A stretch of DNA of 64,000 nt from Bursaphelenchus xylophilus (Eukaryota > Nematoda > Chromadorea > Rhabditida > Aphelenchoididae). Positions 25,197-37,129 of this stretch are shown here, piece after piece. The stretch's first letter is position 1; every line of letters begins with the position of its first letter. Where the stretch lies: contig CAJFCV020000002.1 of the NCBI GenBank assembly GCA_904066235.2, positions 4,836,001-4,900,000 of the forward strand, given 5' to 3'. The position numbers were made by a program, and so were the translations under genes. The notes beneath the pieces were generated by a model. The model saw only the letters and a list, made by a program, of their open reading frames with translations, made no database searches and was not told the origin of the DNA.

Positions 25197-26410
25197 TTAA
25201 TGAAAAACAGCCGAATTGATGGCGTTTCTGGTCTGTCCGACGATGTTTTCCTCCAATAATTTCCGACTCAGATCTTCCAATCTCCTTTTCGGATTCAATC
25301 TTCCCACAGCCTTGATTTGAGCCTCATCCTTGGTGACATCCTGATTCAGTTCAATGTCCTTTGTGAACATTTTGACCATCTTGAGCATCTCCTTTCCCGT
25401 CTCCAGGTTTTCTTGACCTTGTTTCGAAAAGGCGAGGCCATGGAAGGGGACACTCCAGTCCTTCTTGTGGACGCATTGAAGCATTTTCTGGGCGTACGAA
25501 CTCAGCTTGTAGGACAGGGGGAGGGAGTAGTAGCGGGAGCCAAGGCCGCGCATTTGAGCGACATAACTTGACCGGACCAAGTGACCTGAGAAAAAAAGGT
25601 TTTTAAAAGGCCATGGATAATATAAAATAAGGTCATAAAATTTTTGAAAATGAATGGGTAGATAAAGCATGGCTCTTACCCAAATTTGAGGTCATTTGTC
25701 GAGGCTCTGCAGTGGGAGCCAACGCCCGGCCAGGGTTCAAGCCCATGGTACTGATGGATCGGAAGACATCGATTACGACCTAAATTAAGGTCGATTTTAG
25801 TGGGGAAAAATATACTTTACAAGCTCAAAAAACAGGAAAACAAGAACGGCTCGACTATCGTCTTCGCCACTACTCAAGAGCAACATTGTTTTATCACCGA
25901 AAAACCAATCTTACCTTTCCCTTTACACTCTGAATAGGATCAATCACAACAGCGACGGCTCTGGGCGAGAGCGCCTCGAAACTCTGCTGAGTATTCACAT
26001 CCACACTAGAAAGCCAACATCCGAAACCGGGATGGGAGTGATACCATCCCACGACCATCTCCGTTCTTCCAGTTTGCTTCAATAGATCCAGCATCTTGGT
26101 CTGAAAGACCGGGTCCACAGCTTCCACTGACACTCCAGTTCCCGACTGAGGCATTGCAAACACATCGAGCACACTGATTGTGTAGTCGTCGACGAATTCA
26201 CCCAGCATCAGTCCCATTACTTCCATCGGAACACCCGATCTGGAATGACGGAGCATCTTCAGAAGGGCCAAAGCGGAAATGTAGACGGTCTCCGAGGAAT
26301 CCGGATGACTTGGCTTGTCCACGGCCGGAGATGGAGTTTGAGTTAACTGTAAAACAAACGGTGGATGATGATGTGGAGAAGGAACTTACATTTTGTAACA
26401 GCGAAAGCAT
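25197..26410 (-). CDS. rpn-11: 26S proteasome lid deubiquitinase RPN11/PSMD14
   Basis: The intrinsic JAMM/MPN+ zinc metalloprotease of the proteasome lid, which removes ubiquitin chains as substrate is engaged. The MPN domain is intact: [19 protein letters not shown], then the metal site [20 protein letters not shown] with both His residues and the Asp, then [17 protein letters not shown]. The C-terminal part ([20 protein letters not shown]... to VFH) is more divergent than usual. The start lies in a short first exon at 26390-26410 (MLSLLQN), spliced over a 43 nt intron to [14 protein letters not shown]. The apparent start at 26322 is a GTG and is not needed. It is divergent from the gene at 26644 across only 233 bp. 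Confidence 0.93.
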
Positions 26411-26643
26411 TGCCACAACCGGCCTTTAGCTGTCTCAGGCAAGAAAATGAATGATTTCGAATGGAAATTCACATTTCAACGTGATTATTTAGGCTTCTCA
26501 AAGTTGTATATACTTACCAAACCATCTAAAGTCGCGACTTTTGCCCAACGGTTTTTGCATTACGCAACTTTTTAATCGATTTTTTTCAAATTTTCGTTTT
26601 TTACACAAATTTTATTTTTTTCTGGTTTTGATGGAGATTAAAG

Positions 26644-28152
26644 ATGGAGGAGAGTGTTGTAGTCTCTCCCGATGATACGATCATCTTGGACACCACCGAC
26701 GAGAGTATTATTTTTGAAAAACTGGTCTGGTCCAAGCCCAGACCTCGACTTATGGAAAGACAAAGAAGATGCTTCCTTTTTCATTGTCTCCTTCGATGGA
26801 ACGATCGCAAATTCGAAGATGTATACGATGAACTCCTTATCAAAGTCATGGCAAGTGGTTTGGTTAAGAACGTTTAATTTCTTAGAACATTGATACCTAC
26901 CACAAAGTAATTTCCCCGGTTTTAGGGTGTTTCAAAGCCGTTTTTGGAGACAATTTGTGAATTGCTGAATAACAGCCATCTCGAATTTTGTGCAAATTGG
27001 AATCCAGTGCGAATTCTGACAAAATATGGAAACCAAATTGTGATGGACTCAAGGATAACTTTAATTTTGCATCTGTTGGTTCGATTTTACGTTTCTTCGT
27101 TAGATCTCTCAATGCATTTCCGAAACAAGCTAAAAAACAAGATGGTTTCCACACTAGAATGCGTGAAAGGTCTGATTTTTATTGTCTTATCTAAGTTTAG
27201 GTAACAAATTTTAAAAATCATCTAAAATAAGCAATTTTGTCGTATTTTAGTGCTCCAAATGGATCATTCAGTTACTTCAAGGCTGGATTATGATGTATTC
27301 AAGTTGCTTTTATTCGGAAGGGTTCTCAAATGCAATTCGGAGTTCAATTTGATTAGTTGTTACCCAAATCACTTGAAAGATATCCCTCATAACGTCCGAA
27401 CAAAGGTCTTACGATTAGAATACTCTACTCGAAGTCCGTCTGCTCAGATCACGGCTGATTTTTACGCGCAACGAATCAGTTTACCTTACTTTAGGGATCC
27501 AAATTTGGCCAAAAAGATGATACCAAGGTAAGTAGTTTAAAAAAAAGTTTAGACTAATTACGAGTGCTCTCAGATTGTTTATTATATAATTCGCGCTAAA
27601 TCCAAATATTTTTTTCAGCGGAGCCATCCAAACTTCCATCAGTGAATTTGAAATTATGATGACATTGGACTGCACAGGCCCTGTTGAATATGATTACTTC
27701 CAAAGTTTTAACGAATATCGGGCTTGCTTCCCCCATGTGAAAAAATTTATCGTTAAATTGTTGCTCCAGATTTATCCAACAAGTCCTTTGGTAAGATTTT
27801 TCTCATCTGAGATCAAGCGCCATATAAGTTTTATTCTGAATTTGTGCCAAGTTTCATCCAAATCTGAGCATCGCACTACTTCCCTGTAAATTTTAATATT
27901 TAGAATGCCCAAACATCCCACTCGCTCATGTCCCTGATCCTTCGTCGATGGAGAAGCGCTGGTCTCCACATTACAGTAGAAGTTAGATATTTTATTATCC
28001 AATCCGCCGATATTACTTTAGATGAAAACTATGTTGTAGCAGAATTAAATCGCCTTATTTTTGGAGAAAACGGCTTTCAAACTCTCCGAGGAGGCTCCGT
28101 ATGTCAATTACAAGACTTGAATACTGTTGTGACTGTAAAATTATTACACTAA
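26644..28152 (+). CDS. Unrecognised protein
   Basis: Not recognised. Exons that join in one frame: 26644 to about 26860, about 26932-27165, about 27251-27528, 27619-27789 and 27904-28152, roughly 370 residues. The protein has a short acidic N-terminus (SPDDTIILDTTDESIIFEKL) and then alternating hydrophobic/charged sequence without a signal peptide or clear membrane segment. Such sequence, with motifs like FPHVKKFIVKLLLQ and SLILRRWRSAGLHITVEV, is reminiscent of the fast-evolving nematode F-box-associated (FTH/FBA) proteins, but no F-box was identified. The first donor is uncertain (GC-AG at 26851 or GT at about 26863). Convincing ORFs also run in other frames at 26900-27200, so exon 2 is the least sure part. 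Confidence 0.55.
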
Positions 28153-28915
28153 CGTTATTGTTTTAAGTTGTTTTTTTTGTTACGTTACTCATAAATCAGT
28201 TGTTTTCCTAAGGTCGCCTACTCGATTTCAGCTTTTGGTTTGCTTTTCCAGCAGTCGTTGTCTTTTGTGTTAACGGTTGTATCATTTACAGCCGATCTTT
28301 GGCCAAATTCCCTAAGGGCATTTTGATGGGGAATGTCTTTGGAAAATGATCGAACGGAATGGCGATGAATAATGTATGAGGAATCAATGGACCAAATGCC
28401 ATACATTCGAACGAAAATGGAGCCATTACAACTCGACTGAGTTGTTTGCTTTGTACTTTTCTCACAAACTGAGTTTACTGAGGGTACTTTTATTGCAAAT
28501 TGATGGTCAGAGACTGTTTTGGACAGAGCCATGTGATCGCCAGTGACCCTCGGTGTCTCCCCTCCAAGAAGGGGCTCAATTTCCTCTCCAACTTCCAAAA
28601 ACATGACGTCATTTTGTCAACATTCTCACGTTTCCACCTCCACGGAACGCTCCTGCAGAACCTCCGACGGCTATTTTTACGGATTCTGCATGTGTAATCA
28701 GCCCCCCACGCTGGGCCGCTGGAACAAAGTTCGGGGCGGGGAAAGCGGAGCAAAAAGACGATGCCTTTTTGTGACTTGATTCCCAGAACCCTTATCAATT
28801 TTGATTAAGTTGAACAAAAAAGGAGGCCCCCTTTAATCTCCCACACAAATAAGCCACGGGACGGACCGAGCACTTATCTAATCAAGGGATATCTGACCGA
28901 AAGCAGGGCCGCTTC
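28153..28915. promoter_or_regulatory. Upstream region of nucleoside hydrolase gene
   Basis: A 763 bp gap between two same-strand genes. The second half (28530-28900) is markedly GC-richer than the surroundings. No coding sequence is supported. Confidence 0.35.
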
Positions 28916-31443
28916 ATGGATAAGGTCCGGCTGGTCATTGATACGGACGGCGTTTCGGACGATGTCAGGGCCATCTCCTTGGCTCTACAGCACCCAAAGG
29001 CCGAAGTAAGTCATAATCTTACACTATTTTAACTTGACAAAAAAATTGCAAAATTCTCGTTCAAAATTCAAACTTTTTTCCACATTTTTTAAATTCCGTA
29101 TTTTAGGTAGTAGCGATCTCAACAGTAGCTGGTTGTGTGCCGGTGGATCAAGCGGTGGCCAATGTGGTCCGTACCCTCAGGGCAAATTTGGTTTCTGGTG
29201 TGAGTTTTCCGTTTAAACTTCGGTTTCCCGCATTAATTTTTCATTAAACTAGAATTGAATATCCCACAATTGCTATTGGGATGGCGAAGATAAGGAGCGG
29301 AAGAGGTCATCATCATACATAATGCGATTAATATTGTGTCTAAACACAAAAAACAAAGAAAAAGTTTTAGGCTGGATCATCTAAAATAATAAGAGTGAAA
29401 AAAGAGTTTATAAAATCCGGCATGATGACAATATCGAATTGCTAGTATAGAATGAATACTGTAAACAACATATTTCAAAAAAATTCCGCGCGAAATGGCA
29501 CATCTTGTATATATTTTCGGCGAAAACTTCAAAATTCCCGCCAAGATTTTGGTCCCTTGGACTCGAAAGTTCAGAGTCATCAATTCCGCTACTATTTACA
29601 TAGAAGCTTGTTCCTGCCGTGAGTAATCAGAAGCGCCCTCGACCACCTTCTTCCTCCTCTCTTATCATGCCGAACTGCTAAATTTTCTGTCTGGTTTCAT
29701 TCCTCCGCCGATTACACCCAAAAATAGACCGAGCAAGCTCCTTTTCTCTGCGGCCTTACCGGCATCACAAGTCCTCAAACACGACGATAAACAGATTAAT
29801 GCAACATAGAGCCGCTTATGCCCTGCGGACCTTGAGACATTCCCAACAAAAGGTCACCACAAAAACGACGTCAACAGGCGATGGGCCCATTAATCTAAAG
29901 TGGAAGGTTTGGACGGAAAAAAAACAATGCTATGTTACAACCGATGGTCCGGCGAGCTGCGGCTATTCATCAAGCGAGCGGAGAGTGGTGGAAAAGAATG
30001 CCAAGTCCAAAAAGTTGCACGTCAACAGCAAAATTTTCGATAAAAGACCATTAATGACCTTAAACAATATAAGAAATGTGAAAAACTTGTGATTCGTGCC
30101 CGTAAAACGGTAAATTAGAATAGAAGAACTTTAGAGATACCATCGTATCTTAAAAATTGAATGTGTCATCATGACGGATTTTTAGATTTTCGCAACAAAA
30201 AATCAAAAATTGTGGTGATTCCTAATCTAACCGATAAGCTTCCTCGCGTAACCGATAACGGGCTCAATTACTGTTCTGTACCACCAGTAGTACATGTTTG
30301 TTTTTGTAAACAACGTCATTAAAAAAATGTTTGTTGACTTTTTAGCGGAATTTAAAGTTTCATTTAAAAGGTCATTCCCATAAATATTAAATGAGCAATG
30401 ACTGCAAAAAAGCCGTTAAACAACCCCTTTTCAGGTGCCAATTTTCAAAGGAGCCGCGAACCCGATGATAACAAGTCATCACATTCGTCGAAATGAGAAG
30501 ATTTTGTTCGGAGAAGATGGCCTCGGCGATTTTCCCGAGGAATTTCCCTCGGTTCAGCCCTCCGATTCCAATGGCCACGAACCGGAAATGCCTGCGGCAT
30601 GGGCATTGGTCAATTTGTTTCGAGAGCAACGAGATATGACATTGGTTTGCCTGGGGCCATTGACCAATATCGCACTTGCTTTGAAACTAGAACCTCGATT
30701 TGCTGAGTACCCCAAGAACATTGTGATTATGGGAGGAAACATCTATGGAAAGGGCAACATGTGTCCCAATTCCACGGCCGAGTTCAACTTTGCCCATGAT
30801 CCAGAGGCCGCCTATATTGTTTTAAACGAGATGAGATGCCCAGTTACAGTAATCCCTTGGGAATCATTTCTACATGAGAGCAAGATCACCAAGGTCGACT
30901 TCCACGCCCACTTATGGCTGGATGTCCCATTGGCCAAGTTCTTTGAGATGGCCACCAGAAAAGGGCGATCGGTCTTGCAGAGTGTGGAGAGACAGTATGG
31001 GTATTGCGACGAGGTCGCCATGGGGATCGCCATTGACCCGGAGGGCATGATTTTGCAGGACGAGATTATGCAAGCCTCCGTGGAACTGCAAGGAGCTTTA
31101 ACACGGTAAGAAGCAAAAAATATGGCCAATTATACTGTTAATATTGTCTAGAAATTGTTTCGGAATCCCTGGCAATCAGTTAAACTCATCTCAGACTAAA
31201 AATATAGGCCATCTAAAAAAATTGTTTTTACCCATCATGAATAATATAAAAAACCGAAACTTCAGAGGCCAAATCGCGATAGATTGGATGGAAGGAATCT
31301 GGCCCGAGACTATGAGCTCCCCGATTCACAGGATAAACAATCAAGTTCGGTTCGTGCTCGCTTATAACGTGGCAGTACTTGATAAGATGATATTCGATAC
31401 GATAAAAAGGTCGGAAGAGCGGAGGATCAAGCTCTCTTCATAA
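28916..31443 (+). CDS. Inosine-uridine preferring nucleoside hydrolase
   Basis: Member of the IUNH family, calcium-dependent N-ribohydrolases that split nucleosides into base and ribose for purine/pyrimidine salvage. Exons 28916-29005, 29107-29199, 30435-31105 and 31266-31443 give about 343 residues. The N-terminal Ca-binding motif reads [10 protein letters not shown], which keeps the four Asp of the canonical DTDPGIDD but replaces P, G and I. Other landmarks are [29 protein letters not shown] and, near the end, the His-bearing [12 protein letters not shown]. Intron 2 (29200-30434) is 1.2 kb, unusually long here, with no recognised content. The gene is convergent with FAM50, 48 bp apart. Confidence 0.9.
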
Positions 31444-31491
31444 TATTAATAAATGTACAGTTGCATGGTAACAACGAATTTATTAGTCTCA

Positions 31492-33317
31492 CTAAATTTC
31501 ATTCAAATCCACCGTGGTTCTTTGATAATCTTTGTTGGCAACGAACGCCTCCCATCGACTGGCTGGATAAATGTGCTTGTTCTTTTCGTACCAGTTCCTC
31601 ATTACAACTTTGACTGGATGGGACTCCCCAATATCCAGAGCCGCGTCTTGTCTGAAATTATCAACATTAAACTTCCGTTTGAAGGAGAGAAAAAATTACT
31701 AATATCCGGCTAGTACAATATAAAAAAAATGAAATGAGAAACTCCTTTATATTCTGACCTCAATCTGATCTCTCCGACCGCGTCAAACTGCCATAAAGGT
31801 CCGGTTTTTCCCATCGTTCTCGTGGCGATAAAGTCTTGGAAACTGAAATTTTTCAAACTCTGACAATAAGTCAAAACAGAGCTGGACATACGTGTAAAAG
31901 TGAGGGATGATCAGATCTTCCTTGACAAACATCAGGCCTTCAGTTGTGACTGTGCGGAACTCCGCGAAATCTTTTCGGAGAATCTGAAATATTGTACATG
32001 GTTAACGTACATAATCGCCAAGAAATGGGAAGCAATATCAAATTAGGCTGTGAAATCATTGTTAACGACAGCAAAGGAAAAAATAACTCTTGAGAACACA
32101 TGTTACAGCAAAATAAATGTTGTTTCCACCAGTTATCCAGCATTTATAAAGAAAACACCAGCACCCAACTGAATGAAAAACTTGATCTACCATCCGTTCC
32201 GAAGAGATCAAGCATCGAATCGACTTGGTCTAAAGCCGAGATGCCGCGAGTATTACGTCACAGCCCTCAAGACTTCTTCCTCATCTCTTCTCTTGATCCC
32301 TTTCCCAAAGGCAATGACCGAAGTCCGAGAGCGTCAGAATCCGAAGATTCCGTCGCCGAGATCCGAAAATCTAATTCTTAGGCTTAGAGTAAGGGCCAAT
32401 GGGACGAACAGATGGAGAAGCAACAACCACAATACCAAAACATAAATTTCGAGACAAAAATTACATTATCAATCGACTTACTTCGATTGCTCTGACCAAA
32501 AATTGAGAGATGGTGGCTCCTTTCTTCATCTTGGTATCCCTCCTGTGGCTAGAACCGTCCCAATAACAAAAAGCGACGTTGATTTCTTCATTTTTTTCCT
32601 TCTCAGTTTTCTCCTTGAATTCTTTGGCCAATTCTTCTCGTTTTCTGAAGAAAAATACCTTCTCAATTAATACCTTGAGGGAAATCCTACTTTATCATTG
32701 CTAGTTCTCGTTCTCTATCGGGCAAAAAGGAAGTGTCGACATCAGGATTCATACCCAACCTCTTCTTTGGCAAGACAATCGGCTCTTCTTCTCCATCATC
32801 ATCAAATCCGAAGGACAAAACTCTTTTCTAAACTACAACAGATCAAAAAAAGAAAAATAAAACTATACCTGAATCTTGATGGGCTTCTCCTCTTCCTCTT
32901 TGACCGTCTTCTCAACAACATTGCCATTAGATTCTTCCTTTGGTTCCACCTTTAAAGCCATCTTTTGCTCTCGAATCTTCTCCAAAGTTATTAAACCAGC
33001 CGTGCTTGGCATCAGCGGGTCCTCTGTGCTCACCACATTGGCCGTGAATTTGTCGGTAATGCCGTTTTGAACTGTAAATAAACGCTAAGGTCATTGTTTA
33101 CAACAACATCATTGACGCCTACTACAATATTACAATACAAAATAAGGCAAACGTCATAATACAAATATAAAAGCTATTAGGGAAGCGAAAGGATACTAAA
33201 AAACCTACTGGCTCTTCTTTCGTCCTCCAGCTTCTTCTTCTGCATCTCAATATCCTCTTTGGCCCGCTCTCGTTGAGCTGCCAAGTGGACAATTCGAGCT
33301 CTCTCCGGCTTCGACAT
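31492..33317 (-). CDS. FAM50 / XAP5 family nuclear protein
   Basis: Homologue of FAM50A/B (XAP5 domain), a nuclear protein associated with the spliceosome. Exon order shows the family layout. The N-terminus is a charged coiled coil ([22 protein letters not shown]). The linker [12 protein letters not shown]...[13 protein letters not shown] is followed by [21 protein letters not shown]. The XAP5 domain contains [52 protein letters not shown] and [20 protein letters not shown]. Length is about 330 residues, normal. The start at 33317 is chosen by family comparison. The frame is open upstream to 33539, into the terminal repeat of the adjacent transposon. The introns near 31709-31741 and 33080-33207 carry the dispersed motif or variants. 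Confidence 0.92.
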
Positions 33318-33487
33318 CTTGTAGATTGACCGATCAGAGTTGTGGAGGAAAGATTCTTCGGAATCGACGCGCTCGTCTAGAACAATTTTTTGTTTCGGGC
33401 GCGTTGGGACATTTCGTCCACATTTAGGACGAAGTGCCAAAGAAAAAGAAAAATTATTTTCAGAAAATCTGAAGGATAAGTTTCTAA

Positions 33488-34058
33488 CAAGGAAAGTACT
33501 TCTATGGGGTGTGGAATTACCGGTCGAGATATATATCAAAAAATTCGCAAAAATTTTCTGATTCAGAATGTATATAAATTAGCTGCCTAATTTTGGTCTA
33601 TCAGCGAGTTTTTTCAATAAATGTTTTTCTCGAGGAAAAAAATCTGCGGCAACAAAAGCGCGCTCGGTCTCTTCCTTCGGAAGAGAGCGGTGTGGCCGAG
33701 TGGTTAGAGCGCTGGGTTGGAAATCCGAGGGAAACGGGTTCGATTCTTTTTGCCACACTAGAACCCATTTTTTACGTTGGAACTACTTTTAAGGTGTAGT
33801 TGTAATCCAATTTGATATTTTAAGGCTTGTCAAGGCCTCAGAATTTATTTTAGCACAAAACAAAATTTTTTTATTGGTAAAAACACGGTCAAAAAGACAC
33901 TTGCATGGTGTCGCGAGAAAACTTCCGAGGACAAAAACATGTCATTAGACCAAAATTAGGCAGCTAATTTATATATATTCTGAATCAGAAAATTTTTGCG
34001 AATTTTTTGATATATATCTCGACCGGTAATTCCACACCCCATAGAAGTACTTTCCTTG
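33488..34058. mobile_element. Tourist/Harbinger-like MITE carrying tRNA-Ser-like unit, copy 1
   Basis: A 571 bp element bounded by long, almost perfect terminal inverted repeats of about 110 bp, starting CAAGGAAAGTACTTCTATGG and ending with its complement. The only mismatch noted by eye is at 33569 relative to the right arm. It is flanked by TAA on both sides (33485-33487, 34059-34061), the target duplication expected of PIF/Harbinger elements. No transposase is encoded. The centre holds a 19 nt perfect stem-loop (33668-33686) followed directly by a tRNA-Ser-like sequence. It lies 170 bp upstream of the FAM50 start codon. Confidence 0.85.
33687..33758 (+). tRNA. tRNA-Ser(GGA)-like sequence inside MITE, degenerate
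   Basis: Contains a consensus Pol III A box (TGGCCGAGTGG) and B box (GGTTCGATTC). The anticodon loop TTGGAAA gives GGA, a serine anticodon. The D arm matches serine tRNAs. The T stem and variable arm are degenerate and the acceptor stem is shifted: GTGTGGC at 33690 pairs perfectly with GCCACAC at 33752 instead of the normal register. It is likely transcribable but unlikely to be a normal charged tRNA. Confidence 0.55.
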
Positions 34059-34580
34059 TAAAATACGAGTCAGAAGTGCTGCTAAGTGCTGGTTTTATTT
34101 TATCTTTGATTATTTTTGATTAAAATAATTTTAGGAATATTTATTATATTATACTTGATGTCTCTTATTTCTTCAGGACAAATTTTGTGTCTAAAATCTT
34201 TGAAAGCTTGGTAAATTAGTAGTTAATGCATGCGTGTTTTTCTTTGCATTTTATGGATTATATCTAACAATATTGTAAGATGTTTTTGACCTCAAAACAT
34301 AGGTTTAATCAGGATATTCGGTTGGCTGAATCCGAGCGACATCGGAAATGCCTGAAGAATTTGTGTTGTTGTCAAGACAACCTCGCTACTTTCTTGGCTT
34401 TTCAGCCCTACTTTTAATCCTCAGGGCGAGTATTTTATTTCGGTTTCGCTTACTTTTATTTTAATTGCCCTTAGGGCACGACACGCACAGTGCAGTTTAT
34501 TTTTAAAAGTGTTCGTGAAGTTGTCTCCAATGTCAAAATACAACTAAAGACTGATATACAGACTTTTTTTAGGGCTTTCC

Positions 34581-35388
34581 ATGTTCCATAACACCTTTCA
34601 AAGCGGTTTGTTGTCAGTTCTCTACAGTTTGGGAAGTAAACCATTACAATTATGGGAGAAAACGGTAAGAAACGGGCACATAAAACGAGTGACTGATGAT
34701 GAAATACAAAGTCTAGTTATCGAGGTGATTGGAGCTAATGTTAGGTGAGTTTGCCCAATCAGTAAGCATTTATCGTCAAAAATAATTTTAGTCATCATGA
34801 ATAATATAAATTTATAGTACAACTTACATATCATGTCCATTGGACCCTAAGAAGACGCTCGGCATCAAATTGCCCATCTTTGTTATGACTTTGAAGAATC
34901 TTAAGAAGTATTTTACCTTTGAAATTCAGGTAGGTGTCTATGTCAGAAATATAAAGTTTCTCTTAATTTATGGAGTAATACTTTCTTCTTTCAGGTATTG
35001 GATGATAAAGGTATGAAACGTCGTTTCCGAGCGTCAAACTTCCAATCGACCACTCGGATCAAACCATTTATATGCACCATGCCAATGAGATTGGATGATG
35101 GCTGGAATCAAGTGCAGTTTAATCTGATCGACTTTGTAAAACGAGCGTATGGAACCAATTACGTAGAGACATTGAGGATACAGGTTGGTGCCATCTTTGA
35201 GATATTAAAACGATCTCTTTCAATTTTACGCTTGGCTTCTTTAGATCCACGCCAACTGTCGGATTCGTCGAATCTACTTTGCGGACCGTATCTATACCGA
35301 AGAAGAGTTGCCTCCAGAATTCAAACTGTATTTACCCGTTGGACGATCAAATAATCCAGAGGTTTCCGAAGTGTCGACAGCAGCGTGA
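34581..35388 (+). CDS. CFAP20: CFAP20 cilia and flagella associated protein
   Basis: Highly conserved axonemal doublet inner-junction protein, also found in basal bodies. Exons 34581-34744, 34818-34929, 34995-35183 and 35245-35388 give 202 residues, close to the 193 of human CFAP20. Near-identity is visible throughout: [88 protein letters not shown] and [17 protein letters not shown]. Nematodes have only non-motile sensory cilia, so a role in sensory cilium architecture is inferred. A T-rich TTTTTTTAG lies 9 nt before the ATG and may be a trans-splice acceptor. Intron 1 has an exact dispersed motif at 34796. Confidence 0.96.
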
Positions 35389-35464
35389 TCTCATTTTTAT
35401 TATTATTTATATTTTAACGGTAATGTTCTTAACGGATTTTATTAAAAGACAACAAAACAGTTCA

Positions 35465-36995
35465 TTAAAACATACATACGGTATCCACTATTTTCAACAA
35501 GGGACAACTCTCCTCTCCCACGCAGATATGGGCCTTCAAATTGGTGCTTTCCACATTAAAATAGACCGAAGATTGGTCACTTCGGGTTCCATGGGCAGCG
35601 AATTGAGCGTTGGCAGAGAAATGAGGGATCAGAAGTTTGACATAGTGCACCAGCACTTCTTCGCATGGGTTGTTTTCCTCATAAATTTCTTCGATCGGGA
35701 CATGAAGAATGAGATCGACTTGAACGTCGTGTCTGATCAGGTAATGGATCTCATTGAAGAGGAGTTGGATCGGTCCTGGACGTTCCCAGACTTCTGTCGA
35801 GTTATCTATCTGCAATATTAGACGTTATACTTCACAAAAAACTCAATCTAAAGGATAAAGATTTGAAAAAATTATATTATCCTTACCGCAGATTGAATTC
35901 GAAGAGTCAATTTCTGGAGTCCTGCGTAATTATCCTTTAGCCTCGATACAGCGCCTTCTGGCACAACATCGTACAGTACCAGTTTGAGGTTAATCTCGAG
36001 TTCTTTCAAACTTTTATTCATCAAAGTTCCGCTAAAACATCAGCAAATTACGCCATGATCAAACAAACATTACGTCGACAGTGATTTTTGGAGGAAAATC
36101 ACCGTGATTACTCTCCCAATAGCTAATCCTTTACCTCCCAACAATCTTACACCAAAGTACAATACATTTTAACGTCGAATAAACGAAAAGCATGGGTTAT
36201 ATTACACCAAACCGTCCAGCACTTACGTCGGCAGGCCATTGAGGCTCGAATACAGTTGAGGCCTGTTCCACCAAACAGTCATCTTCTCCACAATCAGGAA
36301 ATCAGTACTTTCTGGGGATTCCGAGCTGGTCGTTGAGTGCAGAAATGACCTAAACATCAAAAAATCAATCATACAAATATCTCAACTTAATTATTATTGA
36401 CCAGTATCAAGTTTTTAATCCTTATCTGCTTTGTCAGTTTGGTTATAACCCTCAGTTTCTCTGTGAATAACGTTTCCAAGTCATTGATCACTTCCAATAG
36501 ACGAGTGATGACTAAAAAAAGAGCTCACTATTTACAATTTACATTTGCAATGCCTACCCGGTATCGTCGTGACTCCTTGCTCAGTGTTCACTTGGATCAC
36601 CTCTGTCAAATCGCAACTGCTGGGAATTCCAATACTTTTTACAGCAAAATAAGAGTTGGAAAGGAAATGTAAAGCATGACCAAGCTTCATTGTAAAGATT
36701 CGGTTGGGGTGGTAGAATCTGACAGTCCTATTGTTCATTCGAATCTCGCATCCGGCACAAGCTCTATTCACTCCACGCTTCATGTTAGGTGTTGACATCT
36801 AAAATAATAAATAAAAAATGGAAGTACACTTACTAATAACCTCAGAAGAATTTCGTAATTATAGTAGCGGGTCCTAGGTAAGTAGTGTTCAATAAAGCAA
36901 TCAATCACACAAGGGTTCATCTTCGGGGATACTGTAACTTTCGATTTCTTACTGGGATCATTGGGACAAATACCAGAAAGACTTCTTTTAAACAT
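35465..36995 (-). CDS. Unrecognised protein, tandem paralogue A
   Basis: Function not recognised. Exon 1 (36834-36995) starts with a basic stretch, then NPCVIDCFIEHYLPRTRYYNYEIL. Exon 2 (36558-36798) holds RVNRACAGCEIRMNN-type sequence with several Cys. Further exons lie near 36402-36511, 36234-36350, 35890-36032 and 35465-35810. The last contains LLFNEIHYLIRHDVQVDLIL and ends CMF. The same layout, opening motif (NPxVIDxFxExY) and last-exon pattern recur in the next gene (37130-38476), so the two are tandem duplicates. The opening motif may be a short F-box-like helix pair (inference). The junction between 36402 and 36350 could not be brought into frame by eye and may be misread or broken. 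Confidence 0.6.
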
Positions 36996-37129
36996 AACTA
37001 ATCCATTATTCAGCTTTAGAATCTAAACTAAAAATAAACACGGATATAACGCCAATTCTATCAAGGCAAATCAACCTTAACAACAAGTTTATACAACAAT
37101 ATAAGTCGGTAAATATTACGCGTAGGAAA

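Noticed and set aside
26897..27154. Minus-strand ORF opposite the orphan gene
   Set aside because: It looks protein-like, but the plus frame links by good splice sites to exons on both sides. The minus ORF has no partners.
33687..33758. Functional tRNA-Ser gene
   Set aside because: The T stem, variable arm and acceptor register are broken although the A and B boxes are intact. It is better called a tRNA-derived core of the MITE.
35279..35821. 180-codon plus-strand ORF
   Set aside because: The first part is CFAP20 exon 4 in the wrong frame; the rest is antisense to the last exon of paralogue A.
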